Origin: Paraspadella gotoi
Lineage: Eukaryota; Chaetognatha
DNA: 64,000 nucleotides
Assembly: GCA_051294375.1 (NCBI GenBank)
Contig: CM119264.1
Span: 27,830,353-27,894,352, forward strand
Direction of reading: 5' to 3'
Shown here: piece by piece, positions 46,736 through 60,911 of the stretch
How positions within the stretch are numbered: position 1 is the first letter of the stretch
Layout of the letters: every line of letters begins with the position of its first letter
The notes under the pieces: generated by a model
What the model saw: only the letters and a program-made list of their open reading frames with translations
What the model was told of the DNA's origin: nothing
The model's database searches: none
Program-made: the position numbers and the translations under genes

Positions 46736-47829
46736 TTTATAATAGTAATAATAGTATAAATAATGAGTATATACATAGTATATTAAAATTATTACGGTAA
46801 CCTGTGGTTGGTTACAGTATAGTAAAGTGAAATAAAGGTTTTTAGAAGAAAAATAAAAAGTGAGAGATCTTAAGAAGAGTCAACGCGAAAGTTCAGCGGA
46901 GCGACATCAAACATTGTGAATTTGTGATTGTGATTGCCATCGATTTATAGAACCAAAAAAATCGATTCTATTTTTATTTTCCGAGAAGGAATAAAGTTCA
47001 CTTCTCTCAAAGATGAAGGAAAACCTTTTATATATTCCTTATAACAAGATACAATATCTTTAAACAAACGTTTTGTTTAAAGCAAGAATAACGTAATTAT
47101 TGTTTAAACAACGAAATTTTTGAATTTTTACTTTGAACATTCGTTTGTTATAAATAAATAAATAAAACAATTTCAAAACGCAATGAAACAGAAAAAAATA
47201 TACATAATTACATAAATATTTAAAAAAAAAAAAAATTTCCGGCTGTTAAAATTTATCACGGCGCGTCATTCGTAAATAATCAATAATAAATAATAAATAA
47301 TAATAAAATAATAATAAATAATAATAATATAATAAATTAATGATAATAATAATAAATAATAAATAATAAATAATAATAATATCCTAATTTTCATCCTCCA
47401 CTTGATAATTTATTATTTAATATTGAAATGAATTAATTTTGTACACGTCATCCCCCTTGATAAAAAGTCGTCCATGCCTCGACTGAGTCTTTGTCGCTTT
47501 ATTTTTTTGGCGGCGAAAGGATGAAAGGCGGCGGCGGCGAAAAGATGAAAGGCGGCGGCAAAGATGAAAGAGTTGGACGGGCGGATGCAACGCGGCGGTC
47601 AATAACGCCGCTCAACTGGGTCAAACACACGTATTGAGAAGAGAGGAGGGAGAGAGAGTGAAATGGGCGGGTCCGACGGGATGGAGAGAGAGTGGGGATG
47701 GAATGATGAGAGTCATTGGTCATGGGAGGAGAAGAAGACGAATGATGCTGCCATCTGCCTCAAAAATATAGTTAAAGAAGACAGGGGTGTAAAGTAATTA
47801 ATAATAACAATACATAATGATAATGATAA

Positions 47830-47863
<34 letters not shown>

Positions 47864-48555
47864 TATAATAATAATAATAATAATAAATATAAAATAAATT
47901 CATATAATAATATATAATGAATAATAATATATATAATAATAATATTAAAATAGATAAATAGTATCTTTTTGGTAATGCACATTATGAAGCCAAAAAAGGC
48001 ATTACACTCGGTCAACCTTCCGTCAACTTTTTATTTAATTACTTCATATTTCACACTTGTAATAAAACACCGCGAGTGAACGATCGGTTACCTGAGAGGC
48101 GACGGTTAAACACGACTCTCGCGTGACGAGGCGATCGCAACGGGGAGTGAAAATCTGTGAAAGGGAGGGTCTGCATCCGGAGGATGGAAGAAAGGAGTCG
48201 TGAAAAGCAGAGAATTCGCCACCTACCCCCTCCGCCTCCGCCGCGAGATGTGAAGGATAAAAAAAAGCGTTGAAAAGACATGTTTTCGGGGTCAACGAGG
48301 GCGTGACCCTCGCGTGAAGGGTGAGGGGGGGAGGGGGAAGAGAGCAATTGTGGGGGGGGCGAGGGTCAGGATTTTTCTAAGAACAGAGATGGAGGTTTTT
48401 ATTCCGAAAAGAGGATAGACTCTCTTGTGGGTCAGGTGATTTGTTATTTTATTGATGGCTTGAAATGATAAAAAGCGACCCATGAGGTACTGCGGGTGGT
48501 TATGAAAAATCAGTGAAGCTTTCTTTGTTGGTTTGTTTTTGTTGCCTTTTGCTGT

Positions 48556-48973
48556 CGGAGAAGTGGGTCTTTGAATCTAGACTGACTGGACTAATTCTGC
48601 GCATTCAAAACCAGATGGAATTGGGTAATAAAAGGGCGCCAGAAGGGAGACGTAATGGCCGCCGTCCATGCGCCCTGGAGATTGCGGACGACTTAAAGTC
48701 TCAGTAGACGGGGACGTCGGCTAAGGCCGAAAATGACGACTGTCCACTAAGCCCAGGACTTGAACTGAAAGTGTTCTGTAGTAAGTCTGATGCGTGTAGC
48801 TTTGATTGTAGTGCCGTAGCTGTTTTTGTAGCTGTAAGAGGTCGTAGTAGATATCCTTTTTTGATTGGGTGCAATTTTAGAATTAAACAAAACATTATCA
48901 CAACTTCCAGCAAATTATGATATAAATTTTTTAAAGTGTCTTTCTTACTTGTTTCTGAAACCCAATATTTAAC
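48556..48973 (-). mobile_element. LTR-like fragment, inverted partial copy
   Basis: The reverse complement matches about 32143-32603, including TTTGCTGGA, CAAGTCCTGGGCTT, GCCGACGTC, ATCTCCAGGGCG and CAATTCCATCTGGTTTTGAA. It is cut by the 25-N gap. The other copy of the block (49000-53610) continues without this insertion, so the insertion may be polymorphic. Confidence 0.7.
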
Positions 48974-48998
48974 NNNNNNNNNNNNNNNNNNNNNNNNN
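48974..48998. other. 25-N assembly gap
   Basis: It separates the two copies of the 4.7-kb block. Confidence 1.
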
Positions 48999-49347
48999 AA
49001 GTAGAAAGAGAGATAGAAATAAAGAGAGAGACAGAGACAGAGAGAAACAGAGAGAAAGAAAGAGAGATCTTACAAACTACTTAAAAACACTCGGCCTCAG
49101 GCTCTGAAATAACGTTTACTTAATCCTTCACCTTTTCCCATTACCTCCGACGGATTTCCATAAATTAACCGTCACCGGTTAAAAAAAAATGTATATAGAT
49201 ACATCGATTCTTGGTAAATTGGTTAAAGATTAATAATGAAAGCGATTATAGCGCCGTCGTGGGTGGCGGCACGTGCGGGAGACAGATTAAATACCCACAC
49301 TTTGAAAGCCGGTAAACAGACGAGGAGGATAAATGGGTTGGAATCGT

Positions 49348-49560
49348 NNNNNNNNNNNNNNNNNNNNNNNNNNNNNNNNNNNNNNNNNNNNNNNNNNNNN
49401 NNNNNNNNNNNNNNNNNNNNNNNNNNNNNNNNNNNNNNNNNNNNNNNNNNNNNNNNNNNNNNNNNNNNNNNNNNNNNNNNNNNNNNNNNNNNNNNNNNNN
49501 NNNNNNNNNNNNNNNNNNNNNNNNNNNNNNNNNNNNNNNNNNNNNNNNNNNNNNNNNNNN
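49348..49560. other. 213-N assembly gap
   Basis: The left copy of the block supplies the missing G-rich sequence. Confidence 1.
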
Positions 49561-50102
49561 AGAAGAAAAGAGAAAAATTGGAATTGAGAATCTTGGAGGA
49601 AAAGAAAAGGAAAGGAAAGGAGAGGAATAGAAAGGAAAGGAATGGAATGGAAAAGAAAGGAAAGGAATGGAAAAGAAAAGAAAGGAGAGGAGCGGAAAGG
49701 ATAGGAAAGAAAAGGAATAAAAAGGAAAAGAAAAGAAAGGAAAGGAGAGGAAATGAAAGGAAAGGAAAGGAAAGGAAAGGAAAGGAAAGGAAAGGAAAGG
49801 AAATCAAAGGAAATCAAAGGAAAGAAAGAGGAAAGAAGAGAAAAGAAATGAGAGGAGAGGAAGGGAAGGAAAGAAAAGAAAGGGAAAGATGTAAATAAAA
49901 CTAAAAGAAAAAAAAAGTAATAAGAGAAAAGAAAAGAAAAGAAAAGAAAAGAAGAGAAAAAAGAGAAGAAATTAGGGCTAAAAAGAGGGCGGATAAATAA
50001 GGAAACTCGGTGTTTGTTTTTATCGCTGACGACAGTTCTCTTTAAAAAAGAGTGACAAATCCCTTAAAAGATGCCTCCGAGACGTGAGGAAAACAAGAGA
50101 AA

Positions 50103-50192
<90 letters not shown>

Positions 50193-51617
50193 CAAACATT
50201 TGGCGATTCACTTATCGGTCTTCCGCTTTACTTGGTTTCTGCATTTCACGAGGGAAGAGACTGTGGAACAATTTCTTTCCTCATTCTCAACTCACCCTGA
50301 TATAAAAGTCCCTCCTCCCGCCGAACTTACTTGCTTGTGTCTTCACAAAATGACTCACCTTCTTCGCTCAACTCATTCACCACGATTTTAAAACATTTTT
50401 TTTTACTCTGACTCTCTTTGCCTGTTTTATTTGCTTATGATATTGTCTTACCCTTAAATGTGCATTCTAATAAACATTATACTCCTCTTGACGATCACAC
50501 TTTCACTGACACTCACTTTCTACTTTTACTCACCCTCATATTCACTCTTTTAACCACCTCTCACATTAACACTTTCATTCACCCTCACATTCACAATTTC
50601 ACCACCTCTTTCCCTTCCTCACATCCATTGTCTTTTCAACCTTTTTTCTCTGGAGAAAAAAAATATTTGTTACTCGATCCGCTTGGTTTTTCTTTTCTCC
50701 GATTCACTTCCATTCTCCTTCTTTCTCTTCCATTCTCCTTCTTTCTCTTCCATTCTCCTTCTTTTTCTTTCATGCTACTTATCTTTCAATTTTATATTGT
50801 ATTTTTTACTCTCCTTTATGTTTGGTCCATGTACTTCTCTTTTCACTTTCCTTATTTACCATTTTCCATTCTCCTACTGCATCATTTACCATTTCTTTCC
50901 CTACATCGCATATTTAAGCTCCTATTTTCACTATAATCTCTATATTTTTCTATCAATTTTTTTTATTCTTGCCATTTTTTTTATTTTATTTATTTTATTT
51001 ATTTCTCTTTATAAATTTTTCTTTTTCTTTCTCACTTTCTTTCTTACTTTTTATAACAAGGCAACGAAAAAATCGGATTTATCGGAGTCTCTCACTCTCT
51101 CTCTCTCTCCCACTCTCTCTCTCAAATGCGGTGACTCTCCCTCTGAACACCGAAATGTATCGGGAAAGAAATAAATGATATCAAGAAGAAATTCCAATTG
51201 GACCGAAACGTCGATGACCGGCATCTGACGCCATCTAGAGTCATCAATTTGTCGGTAAATCTCTCACTGAAAGGTCAAAAAACCGAAAGGAAGGATATGC
51301 GATGGATAAAAGGTTTTTCCTTACAGTCGAATCTTAATCTACCCATTATACGTATCAGGCAAGATTCTGAAAATTTAAAAAGAAAGCGATTTATCGAATC
51401 CAGCGTGAGGTTTTATTGGAAATAAATTTTTGGGTGAGAAAAAAAAATAACGGGAAATTTCTGCTAAGGGGAGGATTTCCCATGAGTGATGAAACGTTTC
51501 AATAGTAAATAGGCTGGGATAATTTGTAGGCCGCTATTATAAATTATATGTAGTTTATTTTTAAAAAAATTCAAAACAATCCTGTCCAGAATTACTACAT
51601 ATGCAGTATAGTATAGT

Positions 51618-51800
51618 ATAGTATAGTATGAAATTGGTACAACCAATATAAAAATTATCCATTCATTTAATGAATAAGCTATCTTGTCCCTGATATTGGA
51701 CAGGCTTTGGTGGTTTAAGGCCTCCATCACTCTTACAAGATAATGACATAGCAAGCTTTCAATCAAGACTCTCTCACAGTCCCGTTTATTCACTCCCAGA
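51618..51800 (+). repeat. Dispersed repeat, copy in the right block
   Basis: GAAATTGGTACAACCAATAT is followed by ATTATCCATTCATTT and TGTCCCTGATATTGGACAGG. The ATTGGT..ACCAAT hairpin is intact here but broken in the left-block copy. Confidence 0.8.
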
Positions 51801-52333
51801 GTTTATAATAGTATATAATAGTATATAATAGTATATAATAGTATATTAAAATTATTAGCGGGTACCTGTGTTGGTACAGTATAGTAAAGTGAAATAAAGG
51901 TTTTGTGAGAAGAAAATAAAAAGTGAGAGAATTTAAAAGAGTCACGAAAGTTCACGGAGCGACATCAACGATTGTGAATTTGTGATTGTGATTGCCATCG
52001 ATTTATAGAACCAAAAAAATCGATTCTATTTTATTTTCGAAGGAAAATAAAGTTCACTTCTCTCAAAGATGAGGAAAACCTTTTATATATTCTTATAACA
52101 AAGATTACAATATCTTTTAACAAACGTTTTGTTTAAAGCAAGAAAACTGTATTATTGTTTAAAACAACGAATTTTGAATTTTTACTTTGAACATTCGTTG
52201 TTATAAATAAATAAAATAAAACAATTTCAAAACGCAATGAAACAAAAGAAATTACTAAATTACTAAATATTTAAAAAAAAAAAAAATTTCCGGCTGTTAA
52301 AATTTATCACGGCGCGTCATTAGGTAAATAATA

Positions 52334-52394
<61 letters not shown>

Positions 52395-52884
52395 TAATGA
52401 TAATAATAATAATAATAATAAATAATAAATAATAATAATATCCTAATTTTCATCCTCCACTTGATATTTATTTATTTAATATTGAAATGTGAATTAATTT
52501 TGTACCACGTCATCCCCTTGATAAAAAGTCGTCCAAGCCTCGACTGAGTCTTTGTCGGCTTTATTTTTTTGGCGGCGAAAGATGAAAGGCGGCGGCGGCG
52601 AAAGATGAAAGGCGGCGGCAAAGGATGAAAGAGTTGACGGGGCGGATGAAACGCGGCGGTCAATAAACGCCGCCAACGGGTCAAAACACACGGTATTGAG
52701 AAGAGCGGAGGGAGAGAGAGTGAATGGGCGGGTCCGACGGGATGGAGAGAGAGTGGGATGAATGATGGATGGTCATTGGTCAATGGGAGGAGAGAAGAGA
52801 CGATGATGCTGCCATCTGCCTCAAAAATATAGGTTAAAGAAGACAGGGGTGTAAGTAATTATAATAACAATAATAATGATAATG

Positions 52885-52888
52885 ATAA

Positions 52889-52957
<69 letters not shown>

Positions 52958-52971
52958 TAATAATAATAATC

Positions 52972-53016
<45 letters not shown>

Positions 53017-53032
53017 TTAATAATAATAATAG
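52885..53032. repeat. (AAT)n microsatellite
   Basis: Long ATA/AAT run with a few interruptions. Confidence 0.95.
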
Positions 53033-53610
53033 TATCTTTTTGGTAATGCCTATTATGAGCCAAAAAAAAGGCAGTTACACTCGGTCAACCTTTCCTGTCA
53101 ACTTTTATTTATTACTTCATATTTCACACTTGTATAAAACACCGCGAGTGAACGATCGGTTCACCGTGAGAGGCGACGTTAAATCACGACTCTCGCGTGA
53201 CGAGGCGATCGCACGGGGAGTGAAAATCTGTGAAAGGGAGGGTCTGCATTCCGAGGATGGAGGAAAGTCGTGAAAGCAGAATTCGCCCCTACCCCCTCCG
53301 CCGGCGAGATGTGAAGGATAAAAAAGCGTGAAAGACTGTTTTCGGGGTCAACGAGGGCGTGACCCTCGCGTGAAGGGTGAGGGGGGGAAGGGGTGAAGAG
53401 AGTCCTAGAATTTGGGGGGGGCGAAGGGTTCGGATTTTCTAGAACAGAGATGAGGTTTTTATTCCGAAAAGAGGGAGTAGTACTCTCTTGTGGGTCAGGT
53501 GATTGTTTTATTTATTGATGTTGAAATGATAAAGCGACATGAGGTACTGGGGTGGTTATGAAAAAATCAGTGAAGCTTCTTTGTTGGTTGTTGGTTGCCT
53601 TTCTGTCGGA

Positions 53611-56100
<2,490 letters not shown>

Positions 56101-56116
56101 AATAAGGAAAAAAAAA

Positions 56117-56903
56117 AGAAATTTCTTTTGCTTCTTTTTCTTCTCGCCGAAATCGTTTTCTCCGATCTCTTGGACAAGAAAGAGAAAATGAGTCTTTTCC
56201 CGGAAAGGGCGGTAATGAGCAGTCGACGACGACGACGAGACGACGACGGGGGGATACTACGTCGTTGATGATTGGAACGACGACGACGACGACGATGATG
56301 ATAACTCGACGGTTCTGATAACGAAATCTACGAAGACAACTGGTTTTCTTATGTACCTTATAAAATGAGCGAATGAACGAATCTCTGAATGATGGAATAA
56401 TTTTCTTGTGAAAAAAATATTTTCTTTAAATTTTAAGGCGTGAATAAATGTTGGGGGAAAAAAAATGAAATTATGAATTAGTGAAAACATGAAGGAATTA
56501 ATGAATTAAAAAAATGGATCGAATTAATATAAATATAAAAATGAATAACAAATATGTAAAATGTTAACAAATTAATGAAGATCAATATTTTTTAATGGAA
56601 TAAACAATAGATGAAAAAAATTAGTAAAGCAAGTGAACGAATTAAATTAGAATAAAAGAACAAAGACAAATAAACAAAAGAACAATCCCCAATTCTGCCT
56701 TCGTTTTTTTTTTCCTCCGCAGAACAAAACTGTCGTGGATTCTCTTCGATTTCTTCGCCAAAACGAAGAAAACCTCGAATGCCGGTGTTGGTGCCGGTCT
56801 GCCGACGCAACCGGCAGCATCGTCAACACGGCGGCGCCGACGCTGCCCACTCTGCCGACGCTGCCACCGACCGGCACCACGGGTGAGAGAGGAGAAGAGA
56901 GAG

Positions 56904-56958
<55 letters not shown>

Positions 56959-58569
56959 GAGAGACATCTCAACTGTCCACTCCCGACTCCAGGTCTACCC
57001 AGCCCGGATCAATGCTCGGGTCTAAACTCTAATCCTTTCCAAGGCTGCGGTCGACGAGTCTACGGAGAGACGGTGATCAATCGACCCGAGTCGTGGCGGG
57101 ATGAACGCCATGAGGGGTACCTTACCCTGCAGTTGAGTAATTAGATAATTTGAATAACAAATTTTGATAATAGTCATATTTTATTTTATTGGAAAAAGAG
57201 AAGAGGAGATAAGGAGAGACATAAAGAAAGACAGATTGATAAAAAAACACCAGACAGACAAAGAGACTGACAGATAGAAACAAAAAAAGATAAATATTAG
57301 TACAGACTGGCACACAAACAGGACAGACAGAGAGACAGGCGGTCAAATTGACTTCTTGCCCAAACAAAGGATGACATACTCTACATTGTACAGTCTACAA
57401 TCTAGAAAAAGATTCTCGCCTCAGCCGCGACTACAACAAACTGCAACAACAACAACAAAAAAAAACAATAACCAGAAAACAACAGCAGCAGCGTCAGCCG
57501 CAGCACTTTTCCTGCAGGTCTCAGTCCGGCGCAACGGACGTCACGTCTGCGGCGGCGCCATCGTCGCCGCGTCTCTCGTCATTTCCGCCGCCCACTGCTA
57601 TCAGCGCTCCAGGCGGGGTGGACCGTCGTCGCTGGCGACATTTCTCTTAGGTGACGAAAAGTTCCACTATTTTGTTATAAGGCCAAGCTCTATATCGAGG
57701 TTTCGTCAAAGTGAAAAAAAAGTTAAATTTACGTATACTTGGGGTTAAGGCGCGGTGTGGGCACAAGTAATGCTCATAGGATTGAACCAGTCACAACGAA
57801 CCCATTTCAAGTCTTTATATCAACTCGCCATTGGATGTGGTTGACTTTGCTCATTCCAGAAATGTTGCCGAACAACGTCTTAAAAAAATTAATCATTTGA
57901 TTTTCTTCCTGCAGATCGCGCGATTGCAGCCAGCAGACGGTCGACGTCGCAAGCATCAACAATCATCGAGGATTTTCGAGTCTCGAAAATGACATCACGA
58001 TCATCAAACTGTCGACGCCTTTGAGGTTCAACAACTTCGTTCAACCCGCTTGCTTGCCTCCGCAGAACTATCCCTACACTGGTGGAGAGAGAGAGAGCTT
58101 TTGTTTTCTTGCATGTTTATTTGTTTTCTTAATCTCTTGTTCATATCTTAATCTTTTTCTTTATTTTTACTTTAATTTTTTTTTCTATTTAAATCTATGA
58201 CTATAAGGCTATAAGGCGATTAGCTAAAGAGTCCTATCCGCAACTTCTTTAACCCTCTAGCAGCCATAGAACGGGTCCTGGCTTGGAACCAAGCTTGAGG
58301 GTTTCCCACACCCAAAGACGGTTTACGGCCGTCCTCATGCTTCCCACTGGTACGGGTAGGTTCTGGGGATCCGGTACCTAATGGTCATTGTGAGCCACCG
58401 GGTCACGACTACGGTTATAGCAATGCCCGACTACATTTCTAAATTTCTTTATAAATCCAGGCGGCACTCCCGCGCTGTTGTCCGGTTGGGGCCGGCAATG
58501 GGAGGGCGGCCCGAGTCCAGACAGACTTCAAGTGGCATCAAGTCCGATCATCGACGACGCAACGTGCAA
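56117..58569 (+). CDS. S1A trypsin-like serine protease zymogen (partial, left copy)
   Basis: A secreted serine protease zymogen, activated by cleavage after Arg. Exons read: A 56117-56352 (degraded start), B 56723-56882, C 56993-57132, D 57518-57660, E 57915-58081, F 58461-58569. Visible family features are a pro-region Cys (FQGCGRR), activation site R/VVGG, HVCGGAIV, the catalytic His in SAAHCY (exon D), the catalytic Asp in ENDITIIKL (exon E), ACLPPQNY, and LLSGWGRQW (exon F). Phases B-C (1), D-E (2) and E-F (1) agree. Exon A has lost its ATG and is frameshifted compared with the copy at 62814. Exon C carries single-base deletions. The Ser exon (GDSGGP) was not found before the gap at 62350. 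The exon C end lacks a GT donor. Substrate is unknown; a trypsin-like role in digestion, clotting or immunity is family knowledge, not seen here. Confidence 0.75.
56723..56882 (+). CDS. Protease exon B, left copy
   Basis: Acceptor CCTCCGCAG, then NKTVVDSLRFLRQNEENLEC with a Cys cluster (ECRCWC) and a Thr/Pro-rich end (TLPTLPTLPPTGTT). It ends in phase 1 at ACG G/GTGAGA. NKT is a potential N-glycosylation site. Confidence 0.65.
56993..57132 (+). CDS. Protease exon C, left copy (frameshifted)
   Basis: It encodes LPSPDQCSGLNSNPFQGCG and the activation site region. Compared with 63715-63857 it lacks single bases (CCC to CC before CGAGTC, GGGCGGG to GGCGGG, CTGGCAG to CTGCAG). Assembly error is more likely than real decay. 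Confidence 0.65.
57518..57660 (+). CDS. Protease exon D (catalytic His)
   Basis: After CCTGCAG it reads VSVRRNGRHVCGGAIV.. and VISAAHCYQR, then SSLATFLLGDEK. Ending at AAAA/GTTCCA (phase 2) joins exon E in frame as LGDEKSRDCSQQ. The stronger-looking donor at 57651 (GTGACG) leaves the wrong phase. Confidence 0.7.
57915..58081 (+). CDS. Protease exon E (catalytic Asp)
   Basis: Acceptor TTCCTGCAG. It reads SRDCSQQTVDVASINNHRGF, then SSLENDITIIKLSTPLRF with the catalytic Asp, and VQPACLPPQNYPYTG. It ends in phase 1 at ACT G/GTGGAG. Confidence 0.75.
58207..58434 (-). mobile_element. tRNA-derived SINE, copy 3, in a protease intron
   Basis: On the minus strand it has head GTAGTCGGGCATTGC, CGTGACCCGGTGGCTCA, GAGGACGGCCGTAAACCG, TTGGTTCCAAGCCAGGACCC and a tail ATCGCCTTATAG. 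Its box B is degraded (GGATCCCCAG). It fills most of the intron between exons E and F, antisense to the gene. Confidence 0.7.
58461..58569 (+). CDS. Protease exon F (GWG motif)
   Basis: It joins exon E in phase 1 as YTGGTPALLSGWGRQWEGG, then PSPDRLQVASSPIIDDATC, typical of S1A proteases after the Asp region. The donor is AA/GTACGT. Its acceptor lies only 26 bp beyond the end of a SINE. Confidence 0.75.
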
Positions 58570-59071
58570 GTACGTTACATCCGAATTTTTTAAAGAGGCT
58601 CAATTACATACGGATTTTTAAGGACGTTTAATTACATCCGGATAAAATCTTTTAATAATAGCGTCAACGGAATGGAATAATTCAAAACAATGATAATTCT
58701 AAATAATACATAATTACATAGGTTGCTTTAAAAAAGGGTTTTCAGCGATATTGGATTCACGGTTTGAAAAAATATTTTTGACACATTCATCTCGTTACGA
58801 TTATTTATCACAAAAACCCGTGACAGCTAGATTTCTGCTTTTGTCTTTTAATTTTTTTTTTTTTTCGATTTTAAAAACGATGTTAACGAGTTTTTTTAAA
58901 GTTTTAAATTTTTCGCGCCTCGTTTTATCTCTACGCTGCTGAAACATCGGATCTTCGAAAGGGCACAACGAGAAACAGGCAACGCGACTCAACCTTTGCT
59001 ACGTCTGATCAGGACCTCGAGACCAATTTGAATTCAGCCACGCCTCTCCCCGCCTCGTTTTTTTTTCGAAG

Positions 59072-59300
59072 GAGTTCTTCGACATGTCCGTCACGAGGCG
59101 AAACTTCAAACGCGTCTTCCAGTCGTACGTCCGCCCGAGACGTTCCCCGGCGCCATTGACGCCCCGCCCTCGCCAGGCGCCTCTCATTTCCTCGTTCCTC
59201 CACCCGTGAGAGAGAGTTCAAAGGGGCCTCAAATTGCCCGGCGCGCGAGAGTCTGTTCAGTCGGACAGAAAAGCGTCGCTCCTCGGGCACGATCGGATTG
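59072..59300 (+). CDS. Unidentified exon candidate
   Basis: A poly-T tract and AAG acceptor precede EFFDMSVTRRNFKRVFQSYV and RPRRSPAPLTPRPRQAPL. The frame then needs one shift to reach a GTGAGT donor near 59300, or stops at a CCC/GTGAGA donor at 59206. GC-rich, codon-like composition in an AT-rich neighbourhood. The opposite strand is also open (93 codons), so strand is uncertain. The family is not recognised. Confidence 0.3.
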
Positions 59301-59545
59301 TGAGTACTGAAATGTGCGGACGGGAGAGGAAGTGAGTACGTAGAATCATTATTAAGGATATTAAGAGAGAAGCATCCTCTGTTATGGATTTGGGTATTTA
59401 ATGTTTAAATATACTTTTCTCTTAGAAAAAAAAATATCGTTCGATCGAAATCGCAAAATAAGCTGGCAAGGAAGAATCGAATAGTAGGAGACATTATCAA
59501 CTGAATATGTGCTTATATATTAGCTTATATATATATATGCTTATA

Positions 59546-59705
59546 TGAAATTGGTACAACCAATATAAAAATTATCCATTCATTTAATAAATAAGCTATC
59601 TTGCCTCTGACTTTGGACAGGCTTTGGTGGTTTAAGGCCTCCAATGACATAGCAGGTCCCTGAAAGCTTTTAATCAAGACTCTCTCAGTCTTTTTATTTC
59701 ACTCC
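59546..59705 (+). repeat. Dispersed repeat copy
   Basis: TGAAATTGGTACAACCAATA, ATTATCCATTCATTTAATAA, ATAAGCTATCTTGCC, GGACAGGCTTTGGTGG and TTTAAGGCCTCC are present in family order. Confidence 0.85.
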
Positions 59706-60288
59706 CAAAGTACCTGGCTTCCCTATCAAACCTATTAGCTGATTGAATGTTTAAATTCTACATTAATTTTTGAAGGAAATCTGAATCTGGAATTTCGATT
59801 CAAGTTAGCGCCGATAACAGGTGTCTCGTTATTCGAAAAATAATTCATAATTTGAATATGAAGCCAAGTTTAAATTTTGATTTATCAATTATTATTAAAT
59901 TATTGATATTCCTTTTCAGAAATAAAAAGGAAGCAAACAGAGTCTGAGAAGCAAAAAGTCCGGAAATTCTTTGAAACGGCGGATTACTATGACAAATCAA
60001 ATCAAAAGGTCGATCCTCTTTTTTTTTTATATATAGTTTTACCTCGAAATTTGCATATAATTTCATGAAGATTTTAATTGATATTTTTATTCCCTTCGAT
60101 GATCGATAGCAGAAAAAGTCTCGAGGCTGCAAATGTCGATGTCGATGTCGATGCGAAATCAAATCGTGGACATTTCAGGAAGCGTTGGAATACTTACTCG
60201 CTATGTCTTTGGTTCTCCGCATTTTATTTTTAACCTATTTTATTTTCAATACAAAATTCTTTTCAAGTTGTCTTTTTTAGTTACATTT

Positions 60289-60430
60289 ATGAAATTGGTA
60301 CAACCAATAAAAAAATAATTCATTTAATAAATAAGCTATCTTGCCCCTGACTTTGGATTTGTCTTTATGTGTTTAAGTCCTCCATCTTCTTACAAGATAA
60401 TGACATAGCAGGTCCCTGCAATCCTTCAAT
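60289..60430 (+). repeat. Dispersed repeat copy
   Basis: Same order as 59546-59705, with the ATTGGTACAACCAAT hairpin, AATAAGCTATCTTGCCCC and ACAAGATAATGACATAGCAG. Confidence 0.85.
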
Positions 60431-60558
60431 CAAGACTCACTCGGCTTCCCTATCAATGAAGTGGTATAATGTTTCAAAGAACGTTTTAATTGTATATAAA
60501 GATCTGGGAATACTATATTGTACTCCGCCCGGCATCGAAATACAAGAAGCTGAATTTT

Positions 60559-60615
60559 ATGAAATTGGTACAACAATATAAAAATTTCCATTCATTTAAT
60601 AAATAAGCTATATTT
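60559..60615 (+). repeat. Dispersed repeat copy (5' part)
   Basis: ATGAAATTGGTACAACAATA.. to AATAAGCTATA; truncated. It is preceded by a segment (60430-60558) shared with 17405-17530. Confidence 0.8.
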
Positions 60616-60769
60616 CTTTAAAGTTATTCTACTTCAAAATGGGAAAAAAAATTATCAATATTTATTGACTTCTTCCATTTAATAATTTTTTTTTGGAAAC
60701 TTATGAGTTTAAGTCAAAATTTTTGGACATTATCAATCATGATCAGTTCATTTATATTCTATCATCATT

Positions 60770-60885
60770 TTATGAAATTTGTACAACCAATATAAAAATT
60801 ATCCATTCATTTAAATAAATAAGCTACCTTGCCCTGACTTTGGACAGGCTTTGGTGGTTTAATAATGACATATCAGGTCTGTCAT
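60770..60885 (+). repeat. Dispersed repeat copy
   Basis: ATGAAATTTGTACAACCAAT.. to GGCTTTGGTGGTTTAATAAT, with an internal deletion after GGTTTAA. Confidence 0.85.
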
Positions 60886-60911
60886 CATTTCATCATCATC
60901 TCATTCTTAAG

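Larger units (their letters stand above)
43840..48555. repeat. Left copy of a 4.7-kb duplicated block
   Basis: Collinear with 49000-53610: a shared segment after the GA tract (ACTTAAAAACACT..), a G-rich segment (44090-44400), purine tract (44440-44850), GA run (45024-45067), CT-rich and AT-rich parts, a dispersed repeat (46558-46730), ATA repeats (47281-47390 and 47825-47960) and a G-rich end (48290-48365). Differences are dominated by one-base indels. No gene is supported. Confidence 0.85.
49000..53610. repeat. Right copy of the 4.7-kb duplicated block
   Basis: Collinear with 43840-48555. It contains its own 213-N gap (49348-49560), which corresponds to the G-rich segment about 44214-44420 of the left copy. 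It also holds (GA)n 50106-50192, a dispersed repeat 51618-51800, and (ATA)n 52326-52440 and 52885-53025, with repeat lengths different from the left copy. Confidence 0.85.

Noticed and set aside
47281-48000. Open frames in the ATA-rich part of the 4.7-kb block
   Set aside because: Poly-Ile/Asn translations of (ATA)n, with lengths that differ between the two copies.
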